DNA of 64,000 nt from Jacaranda mimosifolia (Eukaryota > Streptophyta > Magnoliopsida > Lamiales > Bignoniaceae). Position numbers and translations under genes: made by a program. The DNA lies in NCBI GenBank assembly GCA_018894105.1, contig CM032133.1, forward strand, positions 16,258,501 to 16,322,500. Direction: 5' to 3'. The notes beneath the pieces are model-generated. The model did no database searches and was not told where the DNA came from. It saw nothing but the letters and a program-made list of their open reading frames with translations. Within the stretch, counting starts at the first letter, position 1, and each line of letters begins with the position of its first letter. Positions 12,901 through 24,270 of this stretch are shown here, piece after piece.

Positions 12901-15900
12901 ATGAGAATTTAAGTGATAATATGTCAATTATCATTAAGTGTTTCATGCAAAATAGTAGCATACTGAGCTTCATCATCATTTGATCAAAAGATTCAGTAAT
13001 GATGAGGAAAATTCAACCCGAGTTCGTGAAATTGAAGAGAAATTACTGGATGGCTTTACAAAAGCAGTTAATTTTAAGAAATTTGAGCAATTCCGTAGTG
13101 GCATCCAAGTTACAAACTAAGAGGGGCAGTTGAAGTGTAATTCGTAATTGAAAAAATATGAATTGTGAGATTTGGGAAATGGAGCGCCTTCATCAATGAA
13201 TGCCAAATAAGCCACGCAATTAGCCAACTTGCTGCAGCAAGTTTTTGCCAAATATCCCCATAGTAAAAGGGACAAAATGCAGCTGTGAGTGTTACTGCAA
13301 GCTGCCAAAATCTGCCATGTATTAGCTATGTAATCAAGCAATATTCAAGAATGCATCCATGATTGTTGAGCCATGGCAGTGTGCAGTATGAGTTTTTCTA
13401 GAAGCAAATTCATTCCATAAATCAGCAAACCAAATTCCACTAATTAGCATGGAAGTTGGAGGCTTAGGTAGGAAGATATTCATCAATAGTTCGGAGCCAA
13501 GTTTTCTCTCAATTTAAATGCAACAACTAAAGAGTATTTGGCCAACAATAGAACGATCCATGAGTATTCTGAGAGCAAACTTTTCAATCCTTGAATTATG
13601 TTTTTTTTAATACATTCCATTAGTGAAAAGATTGAGATAAAATTTCTGCCAAAAAAATATTTTCTATCCTCCAGTTTGTTCAATCTCTCATCAACTTGTA
13701 TATTTATACCTGACAGAATAGTGTCAATTTCTGAATTTTGCAAACAAGAGAGATAGCATTGTGGATGAAGTGATCCATGTTATGCTGATTATTGGATATA
13801 TCGAGGAAGAATATAGCGGACAGCGCTGCGAAGGTGAAGGAGAAAGAGATGATTTTGCAGAAAACATAGATAGCAACAACAATGATGAATTAACTAAAGA
13901 AATATTTTCTAAAACCTCCAATTTATTCAATCTCTCTTTCATTTATATGTTTATACATGATAGAATTGTGCTGATTTTTGAATTTTGCAAATAACAGAGG
14001 TAGTGTTGTGGATGAAGTGATCCATGGTATGTTGATTTAGTGGATATATCAAGGAAGCAAATATGAACACAGCTATGAAAGCTACAGAGGAGATGAAGGA
14101 GAAAGAGGTTATTTTCTCAAAGATACTGGTGGAAGGCATACATAGAAAAGCATTTAAATTTCACAAGAAGCTAGTTAAAACAATTATTTAAACTTGATGA
14201 CTGTTCAACCAACAGTTTTCAGCATGAACATTACACAGAAGGAAGCTTGAGAAAGCCCTCAAACGCGTTGACAGAGAAATTTCAGAAGGGGGGAGATCTT
14301 GAAGCTGTAATAGGAAACACATACAGCCTTATGTTAAGATAGGAACTTGAGGATGTTTTCGGCTTTATTGTCAAAACGGAAGCGAAGAATGGGGCAGGGA
14401 GAAGTGACAATGAGCACAGGATATACCAATGGGGAGTGGCATGGCAGGAGAAGGTAACAGAAAATGGGCTGAAGACCCAGGAGCAAGAAGCACATGACAA
14501 GGGGGAGAACAGGGAGACTTCTAATCTTTTTATCTTCTTTTTTTGATTATCTACAAATGCTTTGACTCTTTTGCCCTTTCTAGGAGCAACGTGGCAGGCA
14601 CAGTTCCATGTTCCAGTGATCTTGACCATAAGCTGTAATTTGTACTAACATGTACCACATTTATAACCTTAATGCTTAATGTGATGAAATTAAGGTTTAA
14701 AGGATTAAATGATAAGTTGCAAGAACTTTAAAGATCATTGGCCTAATTCAGCCTAACAGAAATTATCTGGTGAAAATTTCATACCAGTCAAATAATTTTG
14801 TTATGAGGTTATTAGCTACTAAGGAATATAATTACACACATAATGACTGCAGTGTCCTGGTTTCCATCGTAATTATGAGTAGGGAGGAAATCAACAATAT
14901 GGATGTGGATGATCATATATGCGAATGTATACAAAATTAAACAAGAAAAACCTCTATGGCATAAATGGAGTTTCAAGAATTTCATCAGTAAATTTGTCAG
15001 AAATGCGGAAGAATTTAAATATAAAACATCTTTCCTTCTTCTCCAATCAAGGAGATATGTTACATTACCATTATCATAGAAACAGGTGTTCCTTGAACTT
15101 CACAGTGAATTCATTAGAGAACAAAATAAACTATAGATGCTTCATGGTTCTCAGACAAAAACGGCTGCAAAAAAAATTAAGAGGAACGAAAGAAAAAAAT
15201 ATGACAACTCCTAATAGATGCAACACTACCAAGTCCCAACTGTCTAAAACTTAGAAAACAAAACTCTGTTGAAATACAAAATCCTTTGGTAATAGGCAAA
15301 TCAATCAACACTGCAAGGAAAATAACAGCAAACTCTTTGAAAATCAAAATATCTTATTTAAACTGAATGTCCATTTTCTAATTTGAACTAAGTCTATTAA
15401 GCTAGTACAGTCTCTCACAAGTCAATCAATATCTAGCAATAACAGGATTCAAGGAAACACCATAGAACAGATGGGGACCATATACATACCATTTTCACGA
15501 AGGCTAAAATCCCCAATGTCTTGAAATGCTTTCTTATACAATAGGCTGCTCCATGACATGATAGGTTGAGGATATGATTGTAAACCTGGAATGGCATCCT
15601 TGTTGCATATGAACGTCACAAAAATTGTGCCCTGATCAACAATAACAGTACCACCTCCTGTAAACCTTCGAATGACTGGAATTTCATCTTTTAAAACAGA
15701 GTCAATTTCAAGAAGTTCCTCTGCTTTCCTATCAGAAATATTCATGCAACGCACATCAACTTCTTGGTTTAATCTAAATAATTGGATCTCTATCATGAGA
15801 ACAATGTAGGTCATTATCATCTGATAAATCTTAAATCTCCAAGGTTCCAAGATGCAATCAAACTATTAACCTTAACCAAGTACTATTATTGGGGATGGCA

Positions 15901-16016
15901 TTGGATCATGTCTAATGGATAAACTGTCTTGAATAGTAGGTAAGCCGATCAATAGTACCAGATAACTAACAGGTTTAATATTTTGGGTATGGGGAGTAAC
16001 ATTAAAATATACATGC

Positions 16017-16063
<47 letters not shown>

Positions 16064-17920
16064 AGTAAAGTATGTAGGTGTTTATATTCTAACATTTGTG
16101 TATATTACATACACAAGTACACACCTACAGGCATGCGTACCAACACATGTACCTATGTATAACAAATTAAAATAAGAACAAATATTGTAAATACTCATCG
16201 TTTCAGTACGAGCATAAGTTCCAATACATTTAATACTGTTAACTTCTTTTTTATATAAAGCGTGCACATTAAGTGCACAACAAATTGCTACTTTGAGAAA
16301 TACATTACATTCATCTTTGACTTGAAGATTATAACGATAGCTAAACAATTGATCTAACAGGTTCAACGTGTCACATCTGATTGTCGGGGCAGGGTCTCAG
16401 GTTGATTAGGAGGCCAGTTGGGTTTGGATTTGAGTTTTGCCAGGGTAGGGTATGGCATTATTAATGAATTAGCCAAGCCCACACCCATGATTACGTCCTT
16501 CACTGATCTGCTCAGCAATGATGCAATATTTCAGCTCACTAATTGACAATCCTTCCAGATCAATAATACAAATCTCAAACTATATGGACCTGACTTTGGA
16601 ATCTAATCAACTGCGGGACCACCAGAACAACAGGATCCCAGCAGCTTACAAACAGGCACGTAGGAGATTTACAGCTGAAGCTTCATATGGTAAAAAGATA
16701 GTTTAAGAAAAGCTTGTTCAATCTCTGGAAGACTGGAACTAAATCAAAAATGTTGGAAGCTGACGTGGTGGGTTTTCAGGAATCAACACGCACATGATAG
16801 ATTTTGCATTTAGTGGAACACATTGCTTTGAAACAGCATCATGATATACAGTACACGAAGCTAGTGGTAACTTCCACATCTTGAAAAGCTGCTCCTCTTA
16901 AATTCTTAAAAACAGTAATTTATGAACAAAGCAATGAAGCAATGTTCTCCGCGCCTTCTGTTCACCAAGGTTGCAATTAAACAGATGGTGTAAATTTCAT
17001 GATAGATTTCCTATGGATGGATTGATATTCAGTGATATGAAGTGCAAAGTTAAATGAATTCACGTAAGAAAATCCCAGCAAATGACTTTAATGAAGCTGG
17101 TCATTTATAGACCAAGTAAATCTACAAACTTCAAAGCTCTACCACCCAACAGAGATCAAACAATCCCATTCCAAGTCCCTGAGAAACTGATTAATGAAAG
17201 ACGACGATCAGCCACTTATTTAACCCACCAAGCTAGCCATTGCGACAAAACCCATCATTATTGTTTATAACCTGCTCTATACATTTAAAACAACTCTTTT
17301 AGAAGCATTACAACTATGGGGAAAGCATACAAGATTGAATGGTTGCTAGTGGCTGTAATTGCATGAAATCAGAACGGGAAATAGGAGGAAAATACCAGAG
17401 CTGAATACCGTCAGAATTATGAAGATGGATTGGAGTAGGAATTTGATTTGCCACAAAAGGATTTCAAATAGCGCCTAATCCAGTTGATATCAAACCCACA
17501 AAACAAAGTCTTCTGCATTAAGGGACTGATCTGAAATCCACAGTCCTTTCCAGAATTGGAACATCAAAACCGATTTCAGCAATATATTAAAGATTCCTAG
17601 CCAAATCCACCCAACCAAGTGGAATCCAAAAAAATTAGGCAGGTTTTTATTCCTCGAAAAGAAACTCATCAAGCAGCACACAGTAACATCCTATTAAGTA
17701 GGGGGATAATAAATTCTACACCGGGAATGTAATTTTCTCACCCTGAGATACCCATTACAATGGTGGGATCGATTGTTCCATCATTGATGATGCACCAATT
17801 ATCAGACGAGGACCTTAGCAGTCTCTCCTCCAAATGCAATTGCTGCAGAATGGGAACTCCTTTTAGCCTGAGAAGATTGATTATGGGCAGCCCAATATTT
17901 CTTATTTGAGATACAGCCAT
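9969..17920 (-). CDS. Lipoate-protein ligase A-like protein (biotin/lipoate A/B ligase family), 4 exons
   Basis: Four minus-strand exons join in phase: 17920-17742, 15728-15490, 11557-11409 and 10193-9969, giving 263 codons. All three introns are GT-AG (donors gtgaga, gtatgt, gtgtgc; acceptors gatag, tttcag, ttcag). The ATG at 17920-17918 has A at -3 and G at +4. Exon 1 carries LHLEERLLR and NWCIINDG; exon 2 carries the substrate-loop signature RRFTGGGTVIVDQG; exon 3 carries NRKFGGNAQA, whose lysine matches the lipoyl-AMP-contacting lysine of the family, and WVHHTSFLWDYE. These enzymes attach lipoate (or octanoate) to lipoyl domains of 2-oxoacid dehydrogenases and glycine cleavage H protein, in plants mainly in mitochondria. 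The product is shorter than bacterial LplA because no C-terminal accessory domain is encoded, as is usual for plant members. No obvious targeting peptide is visible. No stop or frameshift disrupts the exons. Octanoyltransferase versus ligase activity cannot be decided from sequence. Confidence 0.9.
10601..10635. repeat. GAAAATA 7-bp simple repeat in intron 3
   Basis: About five head-to-tail copies of (g)aaaatag with the last ones altered to gaaatag. Inside intron 3 of the ligase gene. Confidence 0.8.
10933..11311. mobile_element. MITE in intron 3 of the ligase gene
   Basis: About 380 bp bounded by imperfect inverted repeats: GAGGGTGTTTGGCTAAACTT on the left and, reading inward from the right, GAGGGTGTTTGGGTAAGCTT. 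The inside is AT-rich, non-coding and full of 'cttataag' palindromes. The GGGTGTTTGG end is common in hAT and PIF-type MITEs. A clean target duplication was not found, so the superfamily is left open. It lies between exons 4 and 3 without touching splice sites. Confidence 0.75.
11735..11930 (-). repeat. LTR-like sequence, inverse copy of 13140-13390
   Basis: The plus-strand text here (acaatcatgcgtgcattcttgaat, then tggcag, gcagctgc, ttgtccc, ttgcagca, gctaattgc) matches, in order, the reverse complement of 13140-13390, the LTR-like tail of the copia relic. It is therefore a partial copy of the same LTR family in opposite orientation, inside intron 2 of the ligase gene. Confidence 0.6.
12240..13480 (+). 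pseudogene. Ty1/copia pol (RT/RNase H) relic with 3' LTR, in intron 2
   Basis: Plus-strand translation shows decayed copia pol: MTNSGLLKYVLGIQVRQSK, KKYLE, MSNGKPISTSLAVN, then IVYPINLISRFMYDP, and near 13020-13125 LLDGFTKAVNFKKFEQFRSG followed by a stop. A purine-rich tract (aagaggggcag, about 13119) comes right after, as expected for a polypurine tract, and then LTR-like sequence from about 13130. Many stops and frameshifts break the frame, and most of RNase H is missing. It is antisense to the host gene and lies between exons 3 and 2. Confidence 0.8.
13665..14115. repeat. 247-bp tandem duplication in intron 2
   Basis: Two diverged direct copies: for example gaattttgcaaa at 13733 and 13980, followed in both by '...gtggatgaagtgatccatg.tatg' and 'ggatatatc.aggaag', and preceded by 'cctccag/atttgttcaatctctc' variants. 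Spacing is 247 bp. Short reading frames here are not protein-like. Origin unknown. Confidence 0.75.
14282..15448. other. Intron 2 sequence without recognised elements
   Basis: A 115-codon minus-strand frame (14629-14282) runs inside the intron but resembles no family I know and lacks support. The rest shows no motif. Treated as intronic filler. Confidence 0.4.
16020..16058. repeat. (GT)n microsatellite in intron 1
   Basis: About 19 uninterrupted GT dinucleotides followed by (at)n, between exons 2 and 1 of the ligase gene. Confidence 0.97.
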
Positions 17921-18180
17921 CCTGAGGTTCGGAACAGTAGGGGGAACGCCGGCCTTAACTCGGGTTTGCCAGTTCAAAATTCTAGTGTGGGTGACCGTGG
18001 AATGGGGTGGTGGATAGGTTCGAGTGGTTGGCGCCGGCGCGCAGGCGTCCAGGGTAGATATGGCGGACCGGCGAGAGATAATTAGAAGGCGAAACGAGCA
18101 AGAAGGTAGGAGACTGGACCAGAAAAATAAAAAATAAAAAATAAAAAATAGAAAGGGTAAATTAGGTCTAGATCACGTGC
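17921..18180 (-). promoter_or_regulatory. 5' flank / 5' UTR region of the ligase gene
   Basis: The sequence just upstream of the ATG is much more GC-rich (ggcgccggcgcgcaggcg near 18030) than its surroundings, as often seen at plant gene 5' ends. The probable leader runs into an (AAAAAAT)n tract at about 18122-18151. No convincing TATA box could be placed, and the transcription start is unknown. Confidence 0.35.
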
Positions 18181-18779
18181 GCATTCATGGAAGTTTTGGG
18201 AAATTACTTTGTCTATAATTAACCTCCTTCGTTAATTGACCCGACAAAAATGAATGATATCAATTAAAAAATGGCTCAGAATTTCTTATTTATCCATAAT
18301 CAAATGTCTGTTCCTTTTGTGGACGGAAATGAGATACCATTTTAGACATTTAGTCGTAAAACAACAAATTTTAGACATTTGCCAGAGCACTCCCGTGGTA
18401 TAAACAAAATGATTGAGTGCAAGATACAAAAAAACTAAATTCCATGCATAAGATAATGAATGTGTTCATCATTGAAAAACACCAAATGTTCATATGTGGG
18501 CCTGTGGCTATCATCTATCAATAACAATTACTCTCCAATCAAAGAACGCGACTAGATTCCACATAAACTAGTTATGGTGGCATTATATTCCTGTCTTCAT
18601 AATTTTATGTTATTATATAAGTTAATTGTATTAATAATAAAATATTTAATTTTTATTTATAGATAATAAAAAAGAATACATGGTATATGGCTTCAATCAT
18701 ATTGATCTTGACTAAGAACAACTTTTAGCTCTTTATGGTCACCCAATAAGGTCAAGAATTAGTGTAGAGAGTATGGCAC
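18181..18779. other. Intergenic DNA, nothing recognised
   Basis: Moderately AT-rich sequence with no coding motif, tRNA or transposon terminus that I can identify. Confidence 0.4.
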
Positions 18780-19100
18780 ACAACGGGTGGAGTGTCCAAT
18801 CTCTTTTTAAGAGCACGATATAGGATGTTCTAGAATCTACCACGAAAAAAGTAGATGTAATCATCTTGCTTCTGATGGTGACTTCCACTAGTAGAGTACA
18901 CAGGGGTCTGCCACATTGCTTGTGAAGTTGCTTATTACAATATCATCTTTCATGAGGTCTATTTCAGCCTTCCAATCTTGTAAAAAGCAGCATGATGTTA
19001 ATGACTGTCCTGTTATCAATTGAAATCGCCTGCTTATTGACTTACCTTGGAGATAGCCTGCCACATATAGTAGCTTCAAATTCTAAGCCATCATAGCAAT
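18780..19100 (-). pseudogene. Possible Ty3/gypsy gag N-terminal fragment
   Basis: The minus-strand frame includes FLQDWKAEIDLMKDDIVIS. This resembles the region just before the conserved KVPEPK segment of plant gypsy gag proteins, but it stops before any diagnostic motif. It lies beyond the left LTR-like copy, that is downstream of the minus-strand pol relic, which is the wrong order for one simple element. Short and degenerate. Confidence 0.35.
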
Positions 19101-19239
19101 TTGTTTTCTAAACATCGCCTTGTTCTCGTATATGGTGTGAATTTTATCAACCAACACTTTTGTCTGTAGGTCTTTCCATTGATTCTGCAACCAAGAAAGT
19201 AACTATCTCATTTTTGCCCCATGCTGCAGTTTCCTATCC

Positions 19240-19586
19240 CTACAATATCAATTTGGGAGAGTGTTTCATGTGTGAAGTGAGTTAGCTGGACTTTTTAGAG
19301 AGAGAAAGAACTAAAGAGAGAAACTATTGAAGATTTCCTATTACTTTACCCAAACATGGATTCTAACTTGGATGGTTACAAATGAATTTCTACCCCTATT
19401 TATATTGTGCACCTCTTGAATGGATAGTAAAGATCTATTTAATTCTACAGTTCTAATAACATCTCTAGAATATTTTATGTACTAGATCTTTCTAGATTTC
19501 TACTGTAGAAAATTCTACACTATTGTACAAGTATCTACAAGCATGTACAATATTTCAGAAGTTTTTTTGATGTTCCTTAACCTCCA
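19240..19586 (-). repeat. Left LTR-like copy of the chromovirus relic
   Basis: On the minus strand it starts TGGAGGTTAAGGAACATC at 19586, just after the chromodomain-like reading. It matches 27293-26990 (TGGAGGTTAAAGAGCATC) through shared blocks such as 'tctagatttctactgtagaaa' variants, 'ggatagt..agat' and 'gtgagttagct'. The inner end is near 19240 and not exactly fixed. Confidence 0.65.
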
Positions 19587-19589
19587 TTA

Positions 19590-21765
19590 TCTCGTCGCCT
19601 TACGAAGTTTCTTGTCGAGGCATGGCATCCTCTCCATCTAAGTTGGTGATACCCCCATCGCATCAAACTTTTGGAATTGTTCTTGAAACTACCACAAGTC
19701 TTCTTTGATTTTCCATGGGGCCTTTGACTCGATGAGTCCTCTTCAATTGATCAACTATTTGGTTAGTGGCATGACATACTGTCTAACAACTTGAAATGTG
19801 AAGACTTTCTCCACTTCCTTGTCATAAGACTTGGTCACAACGGGAGGTGCTCACGTGATTCCCCTTGGCTTGATCCTTCTTGTCTCCTTGGTATGGCTTC
19901 AACATACTTACATGGAAAATTGGGAGAATCTTCAAAGTGCTAGTTCAGTTAAGTCGATAAGACATGTTATCTATCTGGGCACTTATTTCGAACAGTCCTT
20001 TGTATTTGCAAACCAAGCCCTTGTGTATCCCTCGTAAAGCTTTAAATTGTTAAGATAGTAACTTTACCAAGACTTGGTCACCTATCCTGAATTCTTTTGG
20101 TTACTGTTTCTCATGTACCTTCTTCTTCATCTTTGTATGGACATTATTCAAACTTGATTGCGATAAGTCGGCTTACTTTTTTCGCGACTTAGCCATCTTC
20201 ATGCACTAAAACTTTTTCCATCAAGTGATGTTGCCAACATGTATATGGTGTGAGGTTACTACCCTGTTGCAAGCTCAAACGGGCTTAGCCCTATGGCCTT
20301 ACACCATTGCAAATTAGTAAAACGATGCCACGTTAATGAGTTTAGCTCAATTACTTTGGTTGGCACTCACAAAGTGCCTCAGATAGCACCATAAGAAGGC
20401 ATTCACCTATTCAATTTGGTCATGATTTGTAGGTGAAGGTGAAAACTTGTGGAGAAGCACAACTCTATTCCAAGTAGCCTGAAAAGATCCATCCATAGTT
20501 TACCTTTGAAGTAGGGGTCTTGATCACTTATGATACTCCCTGACAACCCCCAATACTTCACAATGTTCTTGAAGAATGCCCTTGCTGCCTCTTCTGGATG
20601 CAGTCCTTCGAACATCGAATAAAAATATCATATTTGGAAGTTTATCCACCACAACCATGATTGAACCGAACCTTTCGAACTTCGGTAAGATACTTATAAA
20701 ATTGATGAAAATGGATTCGCATGGATGCTTAAAAATTGGTATTAGTTCAAGTAGTCCCCTCGGTTTCTTATTCTCCCCTTTATTTTTTTGGCATATAAGA
20801 CACATTTGTATGTACACCTCAACTTTATCCTTTATCTAGGGGCAAAGGTATGTTGTTTTAAGTAGTGCCAAAGTTCTCTTTTGGATTGGATGTCTTGTCC
20901 ACTTGGTGTCATGACATTTTCGAATAAGCTTCTGCCTTGAGTTGTTTCACTTAGTAATGTATAGCCATTGCCGCTTTATGTAGAGTAAACCATTCTGACC
21001 CAAGACTGTCATATCTTCCCTTCTTTGGCTAACATCCTTTATTCCCTATCCACATGGTCATTCCCTAGTTTTTGCTTGATCGTATCTAGCATGGTACTTT
21101 TGGCTAGGCTAGTAGCCACAAGCTTTACTTTCCAACTTTATAAGTTGGCTACTACTTTTGCCTTACTGAGTTTATACTCCAACTCATAATCAAACTCTAC
21201 TAAGAAATCCTGCCATCTAGCTTGCTTCGGCATCAACTTTTTTTGCGACTAGAAGTAGCTAATGGCCATGTTGTATGTCTTGATCATGAATTTGGATCCC
21301 AACAAGTAATTTCGTCATACTTGCAAGCAATACACGATTGTCATCATCTGCTTTCTTGTATCGTGTAGCATCACTCAGTGTTATTGAGCTTGTAGCTCCC
21401 AAAGGCTATTAGATGCCTTTCCCACATTGTCGCACTTTCAATAGCAAATTCAGAAGTATCAGTACATGATTCAAAAGTTTTACAAAGGTCGAGTAACACC
21501 AAGACGGGCTAGCTACTGACAGCTACATTCAAATCGTCAAAGGTTTCTTGGCATTTATCGATCCACACCAACATCGTCGTCTTCTTCAACAAGTTTGTCA
21601 ATAGCTTCTACTAAATAGCTCTGAATAAATGCCGATAATAGTTTATCAATCCAAGAAAAGACCATAACTTTGTTAACTTAATTGGTGGCTACTACTCCAT
21701 CATAGATTGATCTTTGATTCATCCATCCGTAGCTTACCATGCCCGATGATGTGGCCTAAATATGG
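19590..21765 (-). pseudogene. Ty3/gypsy chromovirus pol relic (RT end, RNase H, integrase, chromodomain)
   Basis: Minus-strand reading from 21765 gives PYLGHIIGHGKLRMDESKI and LFLGLINYYRHLF, the end of a gypsy reverse transcriptase. Decayed RNase H follows, then integrase (CLICQKNKGENKKPRGLLE, SIMVVVDKL, KNIVKYWGLSGSIISDQD, LFRLLGIELCFST) at about 20820-20400. Near 19900 FHVSMLKPY appears, then a chromodomain-like tail with INWRGLIESKAPW and EDLWWFQEQFQKF at about 19750-19680, which places it among chromoviruses. Several stops and shifts prevent expression. The RT N-terminal half, protease and gag are absent upstream, where the sequence changes abruptly at about 21766. Confidence 0.85.
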
Positions 21766-22065
21766 GTTAGGATTTTTTCAAATTCTCGTTAAAAATGGCA
21801 TGTGAAATTCCATAAATGCCCTTCAGTAATTTGGCTGATGAACTGATTATGTAAAAGTACAAAAATGCCATAAAAACCTTAATAAAATTATAAAAACACC
21901 TAAATCTTAATAAAAAAATATTAAAAATATGTAAAATATTTATATACATATACATACATATATAAAATAATGTTATATAATATATTATATATATGATACA
22001 TATCATGTATGCATATACATATACATACATTATATGTAATATGTAATATTTACATACATATACAT

Positions 22066-22266
22066 ACAACCCCCCACGCCCTCCCCTCACTGGCCAGATC
22101 TGGCCACCGCAGCTGCTGGCAGCGACTGCCATGGTGGTGGTGCTGCTGCTGCCACCATTCAACATGGCCAAGCGACTTGTAGCTCGCTACTGTAGCCTGG
22201 CCATGCGGCTTGGAGATAGAATGAGGGATGTGGGGGACGGGTGGGGGATAGGGGAAGGTAGGTGGG
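22066..22266. other. GC-rich patch in an AT-rich region
   Basis: Roughly 200 bp of GC-rich sequence with CTG/GGT runs and 'tggccagatctggcca' palindromes, surrounded by very AT-rich DNA. Similar isolated GC patches occur at about 31510-31610 and 61600-61750. The reading frames look like composition artefacts. Confidence 0.6.
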
Positions 22267-22379
22267 GTTTGATTTAAAATATATATATATATATTCAATT
22301 AGTAGATAATTTAATTAAGATAAATTTAAGTAAGTTTCATTAATTATTTTAGAGAGATTTATTAGTTAAATAAAAATCT

Positions 22380-23150
22380 TTAATTATGATTATTATTTTA
22401 ATAAATAATGTAATCAAATTTAAAAAACTTATTTTTTAATTAATAATAATATAGGTTAAAAATACGTATATCCTAATTTTTTACTTATTTTTTCTTAATT
22501 AATATAATTTTTAATTTTTTATTTAGTGCTTTTGTTAATTAATAATTTTTTCCATACTTATTGTTATTTTATATAGATTTATTATTAGAATAAATATTTT
22601 ATTTATTTTAAATATCTTTAATTTATATATGATTATTATTTTACTAAATAATATAATTTAATTTAAAAAATTTATCTTTTTTTTATTTAATAATATAGGT
22701 TAAAATACATATATCTTTTTTTTTTACTTATTTATTCTTAATTAGTATAGTTTTAAATTTTTTATTTATTGCTTTTGTTAATTAATCATTTTTTTTACTT
22801 ATTTATTGTTATTTTAGATAGATTTATTATTAGGATAAATATTTTAATTATTTTAAATATCTTTTATTCATATATGATTATTATTTTACTAAATAATATA
22901 ATATGATTTTAAAAAATTATCTTTTTTCATAATAAATAATTTAGTTAAAATTACACATATTTAATTTTTTTACTTATTTATTCTCAATTAATATAGTTTT
23001 TGATTTTTGATTTATTATTTTTATTAATTAAAATTTTTAACTAAATTTTTTTAATTATTTTAGATATATTTATTATTTGAATAAATGATAAATTTATTTA
23101 CTTTAAATATGATTTCTATTTTAATAAATAATTTAATTAATATTGTTTAA
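22380..23150. repeat. 244-bp AT-rich tandem array (about 3 copies)
   Basis: The block 'ataggttaaa...tacttatt..ttctTAATTA.TATA' recurs at 22451, 22695 and about 22939, spacing about 244 bp, with further shared blocks (gattattattttactaaataat, tttattgttattttagatagatttattatta). A partial copy begins before 22451 and decays after 23100. More than 85 percent A+T and non-coding. Confidence 0.8.
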
Positions 23151-23535
23151 TATGGAACTCAAGTAATAAATATTTTATTATTTAATATTATTAGATAAAT
23201 TTAATTATATAAGTAAATTATTTTAATTATATACATTATTTAAAATAATTCAAAAATTTTAACCTACTAATTTTAAATATATATATACTATTTAAATATA
23301 TAAACATAGAGGGGCATTTAGAACTTTAGCTGCCCAACCAATTTTCAGCATTTTTTTGTTTTTTAATTATTTTTCCATTAGGGGCATTTTGGACTTTTCT
23401 CATTTTTCGTCCACCTTACAATTAAGTTCATCGATTTAGGATTTTTTTTTATAATTTTAAAAAAAATGAAGACTTTTTCATAATTATGCCAAACCTCATG
23501 GGTGGTAGCCATAATTCACCCTAATATTTGAATGT

Positions 23536-24025
23536 AAATAGGAGTCTTAATCATTATCGTATACCCTAACTCTGATTGTCTCTCATCTTGTATATATACT
23601 TATTCTATACTTAATGATATGGTAGGTTGAGATTTTGTTACAGACATGAAGTACCAAGGTTGAGTTCATATGTGAGATTGGATAGAAAATTGAGAAGGCA
23701 CATAAATGTTTACACAAGCACCAAGCATCATAGATAAGCAACTACCTGGCTTATGTTAATTAGCTTTATCCACTTACTAAGATCCCAAAATGGCAAAATG
23801 CACAAAGTGAGCTTAAAAAAATGCATCAAAGTTCCAACATAAGCCCAATCCCAATCATAGTCAACCTGAACTCTATCAAATGGTTTCTTTTGAAAGATAA
23901 TTTGCATAGATAACATATAATCTTCCTGTGCATCAAAAGCTCATATATCAAATGCAAAAAGGAAGTAAGTAGAATTTTACCTAGCAGGTATTTTGAGAGT
24001 CTACAATTTGCTTTTTTTCCATTAT
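23536..24025. other. Unassigned sequence left of the hAT fragment
   Basis: No clear motif. A short minus-strand frame at 23916-23728 may belong to the adjoining hAT relic but lacks a diagnostic signature. Confidence 0.35.
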
Positions 24026-24270
24026 TTAATCTAGGATAATGCTAAAATATTCTTGTACCACTAAAGTGTTTCTTGCAAACCCAGTGCCTCCTCTAATACG
24101 AGACAGAGCCATATGTTCATCCTTACCTTTTAGGCCATCTCGCACAACAATATTAACTATGTACGTGATGCACCTAATGTGCACATATTGCTTCGAGGTT
24201 CCAAACAACAAGTGTCCAATTACTGCAGGTTTCAATTGGTGTGAAGTTTCACGCACGCAACCCATCTAAC
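24026..24270 (-). pseudogene. hAT transposase fragment (catalytic-domain segment)
   Basis: Minus-strand reading contains YVHIRCITYIVNIVVRDGLK and ALSRIRGG, matching the conserved 'H.RC.AHI.NL.V.DGLK' segment of hAT transposases. The corresponding part of the larger hAT lies at about 53030-52900 (VRYIAHIVNLV, DGLKGKDE). Only this short piece remains, so it is a separate, dead hAT copy. Confidence 0.65.

Larger units (their letters stand above)
21766..23535. mobile_element. Candidate non-autonomous insertion inside the chromovirus relic
   Basis: Gypsy RT homology stops abruptly at 21765. The following sequence starts gggttaggattttttcaaa, and the last part (about 23530) reads inward as gggtgaattatggctaccacc, a weak terminal similarity. 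Both ends contain 'ggcatttt..gaacttt'-type text common in plant MULE-like non-autonomous elements. The inside is non-coding: a GC-rich patch and an AT-rich tandem array. RT sequence was not clearly recovered on the right side and no target duplication was identified, so the boundaries are tentative. Confidence 0.35.

Noticed and set aside
14282..14629. 115-codon minus-strand frame in intron 2
   Set aside because: No recognised motif, lies within an intron, and composition-driven serine/leucine content.
15729..15850. Extension of ligase exon 2 upstream to an in-frame ATG (MEPWRF...)
   Set aside because: The acceptor at 15729-15730 joins exon 1 in phase to give the conserved ISG-K junction; the upstream extension is intron.
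17921..17977. Upstream extension of ligase exon 1 by 19 codons
   Set aside because: The putative first codon at 17977 is TTG, not ATG; the ATG at 17920 has good context.
21767..22298. Overlapping minus-strand frames rich in Tyr/Ile and His
   Set aside because: They arise from (atac)n-like text and the GC-rich patch; no domain.
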